A stretch of 64,000 nt of DNA from Bradyrhizobium diazoefficiens (GTDB lineage Bacteria > Pseudomonadota > Alphaproteobacteria > Rhizobiales > Xanthobacteraceae), in assembly GCF_016612535.1 (NCBI RefSeq), contig NZ_JAENXS010000002.1, forward strand, positions 744,001-808,000, written 5' to 3'. Position numbers and translations under genes: made by a program. The notes below the pieces were generated by a model. It had not been told where the DNA came from, made no database searches, and saw only the letters and a program-made list of their open reading frames with translations. How positions within the stretch are numbered: position 1 is the stretch's first letter; the number at the start of each line of letters is the position of its first letter. Shown here piece after piece: positions 8,929-16,824 of this stretch.

Positions 8929-8952
8929 TATTACGATGTCTATTACGATGTT
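8929..8952. repeat. Two tandem copies of a 12-bp unit before sufB
   Basis: TATTACGATGTC is followed directly by TATTACGATGTT. On the minus strand the units read AACATCGTAATA and GACATCGTAATA and lie 53-76 bases before the sufB start codon, where core promoter elements would be expected. They may be duplicated operator half-sites or only an AT-rich promoter. Confidence 0.4.
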
Positions 8953-8971
8953 TTTTGGCGGAAAGCACGGG

Positions 8972-8987
8972 CTTAGAACCGTTCAAG
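8972..8987. promoter_or_regulatory. ICE/Irr-box-like palindrome upstream of sufB
   Basis: The sequence CTTAGAACCGTTCAAG is an imperfect inverted repeat close to the iron control element recognised by Irr in Bradyrhizobium and relatives (TTAGAA spacer TTCTAA type). It lies about 95-110 bases before the sufB ATG, on the upstream side of the expected core promoter, and within the gap between the cysteine desulfurase gene and sufB. One arm (TTAGAA) is exact and the other (TTCAAG) has two changes. Iron control of suf by Irr is established in related genera; for this site it is inference. Confidence 0.45.
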
Positions 8988-9001
8988 CCGTGTTTCGTCG
9001 C

Positions 9002-10141
9002 TTAGACTCTAAGTAGGGTATTACCGAGCTTTCGCCAAGCCTCTAACGCCCTGTTGATGTCATCCGCTTCCGTGGACCAGCCCAGACTGAGGCGCACTGC
9101 TCCCTGGGCCACGGAGGGGCCGAACCCCATCGCCGAGAGGACGTGGGACGGCTGGACCTTACCTGAGGAACAGGCCGACCCCGAGGATACGGCGATGCCT
9201 TCGAGATCGAAGCCGATCACGGCGGTCTCGGCCTTGAGCCCGGGCGCAGTGAACAGAACGGTATTTGGCAACCTTTTCACCTTTTCCGAGAAGACGGTCG
9301 CGCCCGCAATCGTCCGAATGCCATTTTCTAAGCGATCTCTTAGGGTTGTGATCCGTTCCGCATTCTCAGGCAGAGCCTCAAGCGCCATCTTCAGCGCTGC
9401 GCCGAAGCCGGCGATGCCGGCGACATTCTCGGTTCCCGCCCGGCGGTTGAGTTCCTGCCCGCCCCCGCGAAGCACAGGTTCCAGTCCCGTAATGCCTTCC
9501 GCCACGACTAGCGCGCCGACGCCCTTGGGGCCCCCGATCTTGTGCGCAGAAAAGGTCGCAAGGTCCGCGCCTACCGCGTTAATATTGAAAGCAATTTTGC
9601 CGAGCGCCTGAATTGCGTCGACATGCAGCAGGCCGCCGGCTTCGTGGACGATCTGTGCGGCCTCCGCCACCGGCTGGAGCGCGCCGGTCTCGTTGTTGGC
9701 CGCCATGATCGAGACCAGCGCCGGCGGACCGTCGGCGAGCTGCTCTCTCAGATGATTGAGATCGACGATGCCGGAACGGGTCGCCCGGATCCGGCCGATG
9801 CTGTCTGCCGGGAATCGTCCGCCCGCCAGCACTGAGGCATGTTCGATGGCCGAGACCAGGAGCCGCCGCACCGGCCCGCCAGACGAGCCGCGCAGACCGG
9901 GAGACAGCGCCAGCACATTGGCCTCGGTTCCGGCCGAAGTGAAGACGACGTTCCGCGGCAACGCGCCGACCGCTGCCGCCAGCGCGCTACGTGCATCCTC
10001 GACCAGCCGCCGCGCCTCGCGCCCCTCGGCATGGACCGAGGACGGATTGCCGACGAGATCGTAGGACGCGACCATCGCCGCCCGCGCCTCGGGGCGCAGC
10101 GGCGTGGTCGCATTCCAATCGAGATAGACCCGGCTCGGCAT
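9002..10141 (-). CDS. Cysteine desulfurase, NifS/IscS-like (group I)
   Basis: The 379-residue PLP enzyme opens with 'YLDWNATTPLRPEA' and has 'NNETGALQPV', 'LHVDAIQALGKI', PLP lysine in 'FSAHKIGGPKGVG', 'RRAGTENVAGIAGFG' and the long catalytic loop 'SSGSACSSGKVQPSHVL', which is the group I (NifS/IscS) form. It mobilises sulfur from cysteine for Fe-S clusters or thiolation. It is the first gene of the minus-strand suf run and coexists with the group II enzyme SufS five genes downstream. The ATG at 10141 fits the conserved N-terminus. An exact palindrome, CTTAGA-C-TCTAAG (9001-9013), spans its stop codon. Confidence 0.95.
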   Translation of the reverse strand: MPSRVYLDWNATTPLRPEARAAMVASYDLVGNPSSVHAEGREARRLVEDARSALAAAVGALPRNVVFTSAGTEANVLALSPGLRGSSGGPVRRLLVSAIEHASVLAGGRFPADSIGRIRATRSGIVDLNHLREQLADGPPALVSIMAANNETGALQPVAEAAQIVHEAGGLLHVDAIQALGKIAFNINAVGADLATFSAHKIGGPKGVGALVVAEGITGLEPVLRGGGQELNRRAGTENVAGIAGFGAALKMALEALPENAERITTLRDRLENGIRTIAGATVFSEKVKRLPNTVLFTAPGLKAETAVIGFDLEGIAVSSGSACSSGKVQPSHVLSAMGFGPSVAQGAVRLSLGWSTEADDINRALEAWRKLGNTLLRV

Positions 10142-10488
10142 GAAAGTAACATATTACCTTGTGACGGGACATTGTCCGCACGCTCTGGTCCCCGACATGG
10201 GCTGCTGCCCCGCGCTTGGCAACCGCGAATCCGATCCACGTCGGACCATGACGCAGCAATGACACGCTAACACCTTGAGGCAATTGCGGGATGTTCAAGA
10301 TGCTTGCTTTTTGACCCACGCCTCATGTTAGAACGCGCGCGTCAGTTCGCCGCGCGCCGCTCGCGCATCATCCGAGGGCGCCGCTCCACCCTTCCATTCG
10401 CGGTTTGATCGGCCTCGCGGCCGGTAAACTCCGCCCAGTCGGTTGATTGCTGAAGACCGTCTTCAAGAGATCAATCAAGAGATCATCG
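10142..10488. other. Divergent intergenic region between cysteine desulfurase and hydrolase genes
   Basis: These 347 bases hold no convincing open frame on either strand. The stretch presumably contains the promoters of both divergent genes. An ICE half-site, TTAGAACG (10328-10335), is present, but the facing arm is not. No hairpin with a U-tract was seen. Confidence 0.5.
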
Positions 10489-11136
10489 ATGCCCGAAGTT
10501 ATTTTCACCGGCCCTGCTGGCCGCCTCGAAGGCCGCTACCATCCGGCCAAGCAGAAGAACGCGCCGATCGCGATGGTCTTGCATCCGCATCCGCAGTTTC
10601 ACGGCACGATGAATCATCAAATCATCTACCAGTGCTACTACGCGTTCGCGCATCGCGGGTTCTCGGTGCTGCGCTTCAACTTCCGCGGCGTCGGCCGCAG
10701 CCAGGGCTCGTTCGACCACGGCACCGGCGAATTGTCGGATGCGGCGGCAGCACTCGACTGGGCGCAGACCATCAATCCGGAAGCGCGCGCCTGCTGGGTT
10801 GCCGGATTCTCGTTCGGCGCCTGGATCGGCATGCAGCTTTTGATGCGCCGCCCCGAGGTCGAGGGCTTCATCTCGATCGCGCCGCCGGCCAATCTCTACG
10901 ACTTCTCGTTCCTCGCGCCCTGCCCGTCGTCGGGCCTGATCGTGCATGGTGAGAAGGACGCGGTGGTGCCGCCGAAGGACGTCAACACGCTGGTCGAGAA
11001 GCTGAAGACGCAGAAGGGCATCGTGATCGACCAGCAGGTCATCCCCGGCGCCAACCACTTCTTCGACGCTAAGCTCGAGCCGCTGATGGAAACCATCACC
11101 GCCTATCTCGACATGCGTCTGGCCAACGTGCGGTAA
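10489..11136 (+). CDS. Alpha/beta hydrolase
   Basis: The 215-residue product is a small single-domain alpha/beta hydrolase of the COG2945 type. The nucleophile elbow is 'GFSFGAW' (Ser), the acid is in 'HGEKDAVVPPKD' and the base is in 'PGANHFFD', giving a complete Ser-Asp-His triad. The N-terminal 'VLHPHPQFHGTMNHQ' and 'FNFRGVGRSQG' form the oxyanion-hole side and are typical of this group. The substrate is unknown. ATG at 10489 is chosen (MPEVIFTGPAGRLEG); an upstream in-frame ATG-like start at 10447 would add 14 basic residues. The DUF1697 gene follows after 7 bases and is probably co-transcribed. Confidence 0.9.
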   Translation: MPEVIFTGPAGRLEGRYHPAKQKNAPIAMVLHPHPQFHGTMNHQIIYQCYYAFAHRGFSVLRFNFRGVGRSQGSFDHGTGELSDAAAALDWAQTINPEARACWVAGFSFGAWIGMQLLMRRPEVEGFISIAPPANLYDFSFLAPCPSSGLIVHGEKDAVVPPKDVNTLVEKLKTQKGIVIDQQVIPGANHFFDAKLEPLMETITAYLDMRLANVR

Positions 11137-11143
11137 GAATGAC

Positions 11144-11656
11144 ATGGCCGCGTTCGTAGCCCTGCTGCGCGCGGTGAATGTCGGAGGCACCGGCAAGCTG
11201 CCGATGACCGAGCTCAAGGCCATGTGCGAAGAGCTCGGTTTTGCTGCCGTGCGCACCTATATCGCCAGCGGCAATGTGGTCTTCACCAGCCGCAAATCGG
11301 AAACCGCAGTCAAGGCCGCGCTGGAAAAGCGTTTGCACACCTACGCCGGCGCGCCGGTCGGTGTGCTCGTGCGCAGCGCTGCCGAGATGGCTGCGGTTCT
11401 GGCCGGCAATCCATTTCCAAAGCTGGCGCCGAACCGCACGGTTGCCATCTTCCTCGACAAGGCACCGCCGGCTGACGCGCTCGCCGGAATTCGCGGTCAG
11501 AAGGACGAAGAGGTCAAGCTCGGCCGCCGCGAGATCTACGTGCACTATGGCGACGGCATGGGGTCATCAAAGCTCGCGATCCCCGTCGCCAAGACCGGCA
11601 CCGCGCGCAACATGAACACCATCGCCACTCTTGCGAAGATGGCGGCGGAGCTGTGA
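11144..11656 (+). CDS. DUF1697 family protein
   Basis: The 170-residue product matches the DUF1697 family: 'ALLRAVNVGGTGKLPMTELK', 'TYIASGNVVFTSRKSE' and 'GRREIYVHYGDGMGSSKL' with 'GTARNMNTIATLAKMA' at the C-terminus. Members are short soluble bacterial proteins of about 175 residues with no established biochemical function. The gene begins 7 bases after the hydrolase stop, suggesting an operon, and ends 4 bases before the stop of the converging SMR gene. Confidence 0.9.
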   Translation: MAAFVALLRAVNVGGTGKLPMTELKAMCEELGFAAVRTYIASGNVVFTSRKSETAVKAALEKRLHTYAGAPVGVLVRSAAEMAAVLAGNPFPKLAPNRTVAIFLDKAPPADALAGIRGQKDEEVKLGRREIYVHYGDGMGSSKLAIPVAKTGTARNMNTIATLAKMAAEL

Positions 11657-11660
11657 CGAC

Positions 11661-11984
11661 TCAAGCCAGCTTGAGCGCGGCAATCCCCATCAAGACCAGC
11701 GCGATGCCCGCAAGCTTCATTGCACTCAGCGTCTCTCCGAACAGCACAACGCCCATGACGAAAGTGCCGGCCGCGCCAATGCCGGTCCACACCGAGTAGG
11801 CGACGCCGACCTCGAGCACCTTCAAAGCGCGTCCGAGCAGGAAGACGAAGGCCGCGAGCAGCACCAGCGAGGCGATACTCCAACCTGCGCGCGTGTAGCT
11901 TTCCGCGTATTTCATCGAGATCGCCCAGCCGACATCAAGGAGGCCTGCAACCACCAGCATCAGCCAGGCCACAGATTGCGACAT
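11661..11984 (-). CDS. Small multidrug resistance (SugE/Gdx-like) transporter with Asp at the active site
   Basis: The 107-residue product has four predicted transmembrane helices and matches the SugE/Gdx branch of SMR exporters, which export guanidinium-like cations by proton antiport as antiparallel dimers. Shared blocks are 'WAISMKY', 'VAYSVWTGIGAAGTFVMGVVLFGE' in part, and 'MKLAGIALVLMGIAALKL'. The membrane-embedded Glu that binds substrate and protons throughout the family (Glu14 in EmrE) is Asp17 here, in 'LLDVGW', encoded by GAT at 11934-11936. The rest of the fold looks intact. Function may be altered. The GST gene lies upstream by 9 bases and may be co-transcribed. Confidence 0.9.
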   Translation of the reverse strand: MSQSVAWLMLVVAGLLDVGWAISMKYAESYTRAGWSIASLVLLAAFVFLLGRALKVLEVGVAYSVWTGIGAAGTFVMGVVLFGETLSAMKLAGIALVLMGIAALKLA

Positions 11985-11993
11985 CGAATGGAC

Positions 11994-12671
11994 TCAAGCC
12001 GCGAGCTTGAGGAGATGCGCGTCGTGGCGAACGAGGAAGGCGCGCAGCAATTGCGGATAGTCCGCGCCGACCGCGGTGCGGACGCTCGGACGCTGCGCAA
12101 GGCCCGCGCGCCACGCCTGCACCTTCAGCAAATCCCTGAAGATGCCGTGCTCGGTCAGCTCGTCGAACAGATCGAAATAGCGGAAGATCGGCGCAAACAC
12201 TGCGTCGACCAGACTGAACGCGTTGCCTGCGAAATACGGCCCCACCCCGAGCGCGGCCTCGATACGCGCAAATTTCGCCGCGACAGCCAGGCGTTTGCTT
12301 TCGAACGTCGCGGGATCCGTCGTCGTCTCCAGTCGCCAGAGATCGCCGAGGATCGCCGAGCCAAACTCCATCCAGGCGCGGTGCTCGGCACGCGTGAGCG
12401 CATCGGCTGGATGCAGTTTCGCGCCGCCTTGCGTTTCCTCGATGTATTCGCAGATCACGTTGCTCTCGAACACGGCGACCTCGCCTCTGTCAGTCGTCAC
12501 CACCAGCACCGGCACCTTGCCGAGCGGCGACAATTCTAGAAACCAGTCCGGCTTGTCGGCGAGATCGATGTCGATCCGCTCGAACGGCACGCCCTTCTCC
12601 TTGAGCGCGATCACGGCGCGCTGCACATAGGGGCAAAGCTTGTGGCTGATCAGCTTGAGCGAAGCGGTCAT
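11994..12671 (-). CDS. Glutathione S-transferase family protein
   Basis: The 225-residue product has a thioredoxin-like N-terminal domain ('KLISHKLCPYVQRAVIALKEKGVPFE') followed by an all-helical GST C-terminal domain. The CPYVQR motif has the Cys of omega/zeta-like or DHAR-like GSTs, which favour thiol transfer or dehalogenation rather than simple conjugation. 'LGKVPVLV' supplies the cis-Pro and 'FESNVICEYIEE' the glutathione-binding Glu-Ser. The substrate is unknown. Three 12-bp palindromes sit 22-82 bases before the ATG, so expression is likely under a dedicated regulator. The SMR transporter follows 9 bases downstream, consistent with a small detoxification operon. Confidence 0.9.
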   Translation of the reverse strand: MTASLKLISHKLCPYVQRAVIALKEKGVPFERIDIDLADKPDWFLELSPLGKVPVLVVTTDRGEVAVFESNVICEYIEETQGGAKLHPADALTRAEHRAWMEFGSAILGDLWRLETTTDPATFESKRLAVAAKFARIEAALGVGPYFAGNAFSLVDAVFAPIFRYFDLFDELTEHGIFRDLLKVQAWRAGLAQRPSVRTAVGADYPQLLRAFLVRHDAHLLKLAA

Positions 12672-12692
12672 GACTGTGATTCCGGCGGTTTA

Positions 12693-12753
12693 ATGCAACT
12701 GCATCCAAGATAGATGCACTTGCATGCATCCGTCAAGATCAATGCACCTGCAT
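12693..12753. promoter_or_regulatory. Three palindromic ATGCA-NN-TGCAT operators before the GST gene
   Basis: ATGCAACTGCAT (12693-12704), ATGCACTTGCAT (12714-12725) and ATGCACCTGCAT (12742-12753) share perfect five-base arms around two variable bases. Start-to-start spacings are 21 and 28 bp. The array overlaps the region where the GST promoter should lie. This is the pattern expected for cooperative binding of a dimeric repressor or activator; no candidate regulator gene is adjacent. Confidence 0.75.
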
Positions 12754-12782
12754 CAATCAGCCGTGACCTCAGGCGGTCCTCT

Positions 12783-13886
12783 TTAGGGTCTGGCGATCAC
12801 CCCGCCGGTCATCGGCATCGGCACGCCGGTGGTGGCCGGATAGGACAGCGGCAGGCCCTTCAGGCCGCGCGCGGCGAGGAAGCCGAAGGCCTGCGCCTCG
12901 ATGGCGTCGGAGGCCCAGCCGAGTGTTTCCGCCGCTTCGACGGTGGCCGACCCCACCCGCTCCCGCAGCATGCGCAGCATGGTGAGGTTGCGCGCGCCGC
13001 CGCCGCAGACGATCCAGCTGTGCGGCCGGCGCGGCAGCAAGGAAATGATGCGGGCAATTGCGGCGGCGGTGAAGGCGGTGAGCGTCGCGGCCCCATCGGC
13101 CGGTGCGATGTCGCCGAGCTTGAGCGCGGCAAAGTCGTTGCGGTCGAGCGATTTCGGAGGCGGCAATGCGAAGAACGGCAGCTCCAGCGCCTTTGCGATC
13201 CAGCCTTCATCGACCTTGCCGAGCGCAGCAAACTTGCCTTCCGCATCGAATGACTGGTTCATGGTGCGGTACATGAAATCGTCGAGCAGCGCGTTGCCGG
13301 GTCCGGTGTCGCAAGCAATCAGCGTGTCGTTGCCGTCGATGTAGGTGATATTGGAGACGCCGCCGATATTGACCACGACGATCGGCCCTTCGCGCTCCAG
13401 CGAATTGGCGAGCGCCCGGTGGTAGACCGGCACGAACGGCGCGCCCTGCCCGCCGGCCTCGACGTCGGCGGCGCGAAAGTCGTGCATGACGGGGATGTGG
13501 ATCGCCCTGGCCAGCGCCGGCGCATCGCCGATCTGTACCGTCAACCGCCGCTCGGGCCGGTGCAACACGGTCTGGCCGTGGAAGCCGACGATGTCGATGT
13601 CCTCCGGCTTCATCCTGTTCTGGGCGACGAAGGCGGCGACCGCCTCGGCATGCGCCAGCGTCACCGCGCGCTCGGCCTCGGCCAAGATTCCCGGCCGGGC
13701 ATCGCGTTGCGGCAAATGCACGGCCTCGCTCAGCGCCTGGCGCAGCAGATTGCGCTCGGCCGGGCTGTAGGGTCGATAGCCGGACGGCCCGAATGCTTTC
13801 ACCTGCTTTCCGTCGGTTTCGATCAGCGCGACGTCCACCCCGTCCAGCGAGGTACCGCTCATCAAACCGAGTGCCGTCAACATCAT
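12783..13886 (-). CDS. anmK: Anhydro-N-acetylmuramic acid kinase
   Basis: The 367-residue product recycles peptidoglycan: it hydrolyses and phosphorylates 1,6-anhydro-MurNAc to MurNAc-6-phosphate. The family opening 'ALGLMSGTSLDGVDVALIE' carries the phosphate-binding Ser-Gly-Thr-Ser and catalytic Asp region; 'VGFHGQTVLHRP', 'FRAADVEAGGQGAPFVPVYH', in part, and 'NIGGVSNITYID' are all diagnostic. ATG at 13886 is preferred because GAGGA lies 10 bases upstream and the family N-terminus begins here; longer in-frame starts add unrelated residues. It is divergent from tyrS, an arrangement common in alphaproteobacteria. Confidence 0.96.
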   Translation of the reverse strand: MMLTALGLMSGTSLDGVDVALIETDGKQVKAFGPSGYRPYSPAERNLLRQALSEAVHLPQRDARPGILAEAERAVTLAHAEAVAAFVAQNRMKPEDIDIVGFHGQTVLHRPERRLTVQIGDAPALARAIHIPVMHDFRAADVEAGGQGAPFVPVYHRALANSLEREGPIVVVNIGGVSNITYIDGNDTLIACDTGPGNALLDDFMYRTMNQSFDAEGKFAALGKVDEGWIAKALELPFFALPPPKSLDRNDFAALKLGDIAPADGAATLTAFTAAAIARIISLLPRRPHSWIVCGGGARNLTMLRMLRERVGSATVEAAETLGWASDAIEAQAFGFLAARGLKGLPLSYPATTGVPMPMTGGVIARP

Positions 13887-13925
13887 GGGATCAGCGTCCT
13901 CAAAAGCCCCCCCGGCATGCCGATC

Positions 13926-13952
13926 TTGTGCCAGAGGGACACATCTTATAAT
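13926..13952 (+). promoter_or_regulatory. Possible sigma70-type promoter for tyrS
   Basis: TTGTGC (13926-13931) and an exact TATAAT (13947-13952) are separated by 15 bases, slightly short of the ideal 17. They would give tyrS a leader of about 90 bases. Support is sequence similarity only. Confidence 0.35.
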
Positions 13953-14050
13953 GCCACAGCGCCAAGTGGCGGGCAGCAATCGAGTTCCTGCGGAAGACCC
14001 TTAAATTGCTCCCAAAACAGTAAACCAAGAATTGTCAGGCGCGCCGACAA

Positions 14051-15304
14051 ATGACTGCATTCAAATCGGATTTCCTCAATATCCTGCAAGAGCGTGGATT
14101 CATCCATCAATGCTCCGATTTCGAGGGGCTGGACGCGATCGCCGCCAAGGGCGAGGCGATCGCCTATGTCGGCTACGATTGCACCGCTCCTTCGCTGCAC
14201 ATCGGCAACTACCTGACCATGATGCTGCTGCACTGGTTCCAGCAATCCGGCAATAAGCCGATCACGCTGATGGGCGGCGGCACCACCATGGTCGGTGACC
14301 CCTCCGGCAAGGACGAGACGCGCGCGATCCGCACCGTTGCGGAGATCGAAGCCAACAAGGCTTCGATCCGCGGCGTGTTCGCCAAGGTGCTGCGCTATGG
14401 CGATGCGAAGAGCGACGCGATCATGCTCGACAATGCCGAGTGGCTGACCAAGCTCAATTGGATCGAGATGCTGCGCGATATCGGCCGCCACTTCTCAGTC
14501 AACCGCATGCTGACGATGGACTCCGTGCGGCTGCGCCTCGAGCGCGAGCAGGAGATGAGCTTCATCGAGTTCAACTACATGATCTGCCAGGCCTACGATT
14601 TCGTCGAATTGGCCAAGCGCACCGGCTGCCATTTGCAGATGGGCGGCTCGGATCAATGGGGCAACATCATCATGGGCGTCGATCTCGGTCGCCGCATGGG
14701 CACGCATCAGCTGTACGCGCTGACGACGCCGCTGCTGACGACTGCGTCAGGCGCCAAGATGGGCAAGACGGCACAGGGCGCGGTGTGGCTCAACGCCGAC
14801 CAGTTCTCGCCGTATGATTTCTGGCAATATTGGCGCAACACCGAGGACGCCGACGTCGGCAAATTCCTCAAGCTGTTCACGACGCTGCCGATGAGCGAGA
14901 TCAAGAAGCTCGAAGCGCTCGGCGGCTCGGAGATCAACGAGGCCAAGAAGGTGCTCGCCACGGAGGCAACCGCGCTGCTGCATGGTCGCGACGCAGCCAA
15001 CGAAGCGGCCGAAACCGCACGCCGCACCTTTGAGGAAGGCGCGCTCGCCGAGACCCTGCCGACAGTGAAAATTCCGCGCGGCGAGATCGAGGCTGGCATC
15101 GGCGTGCTCAACGCCTTCGTCAAGGCGGGCCTCGTCGCCTCCAACGGCGAAGCGCGGCGCCAGATCAAGGGCGGCGGCCTGCGCGTCAACGACGAGCCCG
15201 TCACCGACGAGAAGATGGAGCTGTCGGCGGCCAGTCTGACACCGGAAGGCGTGATCAAGCTATCGTTCGGCAAGAAGAAGCACGTCCTCATCAAGCCTGC
15301 ATAG
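14051..15304 (+). CDS. tyrS: Tyrosyl-tRNA synthetase
   Basis: The 417-residue class I synthetase charges tRNA-Tyr. The HIGH-like motif is 'PSLHIGNYL', tyrosine-site residues appear in '[11 protein letters not shown]' and '[13 protein letters not shown]', and '[11 protein letters not shown]' is the conserved central block. The KMSKS-like loop is '[14 protein letters not shown]'. A C-terminal S4 RNA-binding domain is present ('[20 protein letters not shown]'). Length and motifs fit the TyrRS type of most proteobacteria. ATG at 14051 is in frame with the conserved N-terminus. A hairpin (15326-15355) follows the stop. Confidence 0.98.
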   Translation: MTAFKSDFLNILQERGFIHQCSDFEGLDAIAAKGEAIAYVGYDCTAPSLHIGNYLTMMLLHWFQQSGNKPITLMGGGTTMVGDPSGKDETRAIRTVAEIEANKASIRGVFAKVLRYGDAKSDAIMLDNAEWLTKLNWIEMLRDIGRHFSVNRMLTMDSVRLRLEREQEMSFIEFNYMICQAYDFVELAKRTGCHLQMGGSDQWGNIIMGVDLGRRMGTHQLYALTTPLLTTASGAKMGKTAQGAVWLNADQFSPYDFWQYWRNTEDADVGKFLKLFTTLPMSEIKKLEALGGSEINEAKKVLATEATALLHGRDAANEAAETARRTFEEGALAETLPTVKIPRGEIEAGIGVLNAFVKAGLVASNGEARRQIKGGGLRVNDEPVTDEKMELSAASLTPEGVIKLSFGKKKHVLIKPA

Positions 15305-15325
15305 GCGTATGAGCTTTTGATGCTT

Positions 15326-15355
15326 GTCAGGGCGAGCCGAAGCGCGCTCCCTGAC
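15326..15355 (+). terminator. Hairpin between tyrS and the MFS gene
   Basis: GTCAGGG (15326-15332) pairs with CCCTGAC (15349-15355), with further GAGC/GCGCT pairing inside. There is no T-tract, so it is a weak terminator candidate. It ends 5 bases before the MFS start codon and therefore covers the place where that gene's ribosome site should be. Confidence 0.45.
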
Positions 15356-15360
15356 GGGCA

Positions 15361-16605
15361 ATGGATCAAAACACGCCCAGGGAACAAGAAAGCACACAGC
15401 AAGGTGCGGTGCGCACCGCGCTCGTCGTGCTCGCGCTGTGCTTCACGCTGGCTGTGCTCGGCCGCGGCCTGAGCGAAAGCTTCACAGTTTTCCTCAAGCC
15501 GATCTCCGAAAATTTCGGCTGGGACCGTGGGCAGGTCGTCTCGATCTATTCGCTGACCTGGCTCATCAGCGGACTGACCGCGCCGCTGGTCGGACGCCTG
15601 TTCGATCATTCCGGCCCGCGCATCGTCTATGCACTCGGCCTGTTGCTGCTCGGCTCGGCCTTCCTGATCGCGGGCCATGCGCAGGCACTCTGGCAATTCC
15701 GGATCTCGATCGGCTTATTTGTCGGCATCGGCGTCGCCTTCATCGGCAACGTGCCGAACTCGATCCTGCTCGGCCGCTGGTTCGGACCAAAGCTGCCGAC
15801 CGCGATGGCGGTGGTCTATTCCGCGATGGGCGGCGGCGTGCTGGCGCTGCTGCCGGCCTCGCAGCTGCTGATCGATCATCTCGGCTGGCGCGAGACCTAT
15901 CAGATCTACGGCTTCGCCGCGCTCGGCCTGCTGGTGCCGCTGCTGCTCCTGCCCTGGCGCATATTCGCGGCCGGCTCGCCGCATGTGGCCAAGAGGACCG
16001 ATCCTGATTTCATCGACAACGGCTGGACGCTTGTGAGCGCGATGCGTCACCACGCTTTCTGGGCGCTGTTCTCGACCTTCTTCTTCACCGCGGTCGGCAT
16101 GTATGCGATCGCAGCGCAAATCGTGGCCTATCTGATCGATGCCGGCTTCCCGCCGCTCCAGGCCGCGACCGCCTGGGGTTTTTCGGGTGTCGTGCTGGTG
16201 TTCGGCATGCTCGGCGTCTCCGCGCTCGACGGGCTGATCGGGCGCCGGCCGTCGGTGCTGTTCAGCTACGCGATCTCGATCCTCGGCATCTTCCTGCTCT
16301 GGCTGCTTCAGTATTATCCCAACGTCATCCTGCTCACCGGCTTCGTCGTCTGCTTCGGCAGCATGATGGGGTCGCGCGGGCCGCTGATCACGGCAACTGC
16401 GATGAAGATCTTTCGGGGCAAGCGGGTCGGCACCATCTTCGGCACGATCTCGATCGGCAGTGGCCTCGGCTCGGCCTTCGGCTCCTGGAGCGGTGGCCTG
16501 ATCCACGACGCCACCCACGGCTACGACGCCCTGCTCGTGTTCGCACTTGCGAGCGTGGTGCTCGGGATGATCCCGTTCCTGATCGTGCCCGCCTTGCGGC
16601 GCTAG
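15361..16605 (+). CDS. MFS transporter
   Basis: The 414-residue product is a 12-helix major facilitator. After a 15-residue polar N-terminus, helix 1 begins at 'TALVVLALCFTLAVLG'. The loop 2-3 signature is seen in 'GLTAPLVGRLFDHSGPR' and the second-half counterpart in 'SALDGLIGRRPSVLF'. A central cytoplasmic loop follows 'PWRIFAAGSPHVAKRTDP'. It resembles oxalate/formate antiporter-like or monocarboxylate MFS subfamilies, but the substrate cannot be told from sequence. It follows tyrS by 56 bases with a hairpin in between, so it may have its own promoter or be translationally restrained. Confidence 0.9.
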   Translation: MDQNTPREQESTQQGAVRTALVVLALCFTLAVLGRGLSESFTVFLKPISENFGWDRGQVVSIYSLTWLISGLTAPLVGRLFDHSGPRIVYALGLLLLGSAFLIAGHAQALWQFRISIGLFVGIGVAFIGNVPNSILLGRWFGPKLPTAMAVVYSAMGGGVLALLPASQLLIDHLGWRETYQIYGFAALGLLVPLLLLPWRIFAAGSPHVAKRTDPDFIDNGWTLVSAMRHHAFWALFSTFFFTAVGMYAIAAQIVAYLIDAGFPPLQAATAWGFSGVVLVFGMLGVSALDGLIGRRPSVLFSYAISILGIFLLWLLQYYPNVILLTGFVVCFGSMMGSRGPLITATAMKIFRGKRVGTIFGTISIGSGLGSAFGSWSGGLIHDATHGYDALLVFALASVVLGMIPFLIVPALRR

Positions 16606-16824
16606 GTCCCGGAGGTAATCTGAACTCATTCGTGATCCCGGGGGAACTACGGACGGGCACGACGTGAACACGCGCAAAAAAAGCCGGTGGCTCACGGCTC
16701 AAATCGCGGTCTGCGGTGTTTTGTCCGACATGACAAAAATGTCAGCGCGAATTGATCTGGCGCAGCTTGCAGGGTGGAACCGAATGCGGTCCTAGTTGCA
16801 GCCTTGGATGGAGGGCACGAACCA

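Noticed and set aside
16657-16678. GGAAC followed by CGTG at 15 bases as a stress promoter for the DoxX gene
   Set aside because: Spacing and -10 both deviate from the EcfG consensus.
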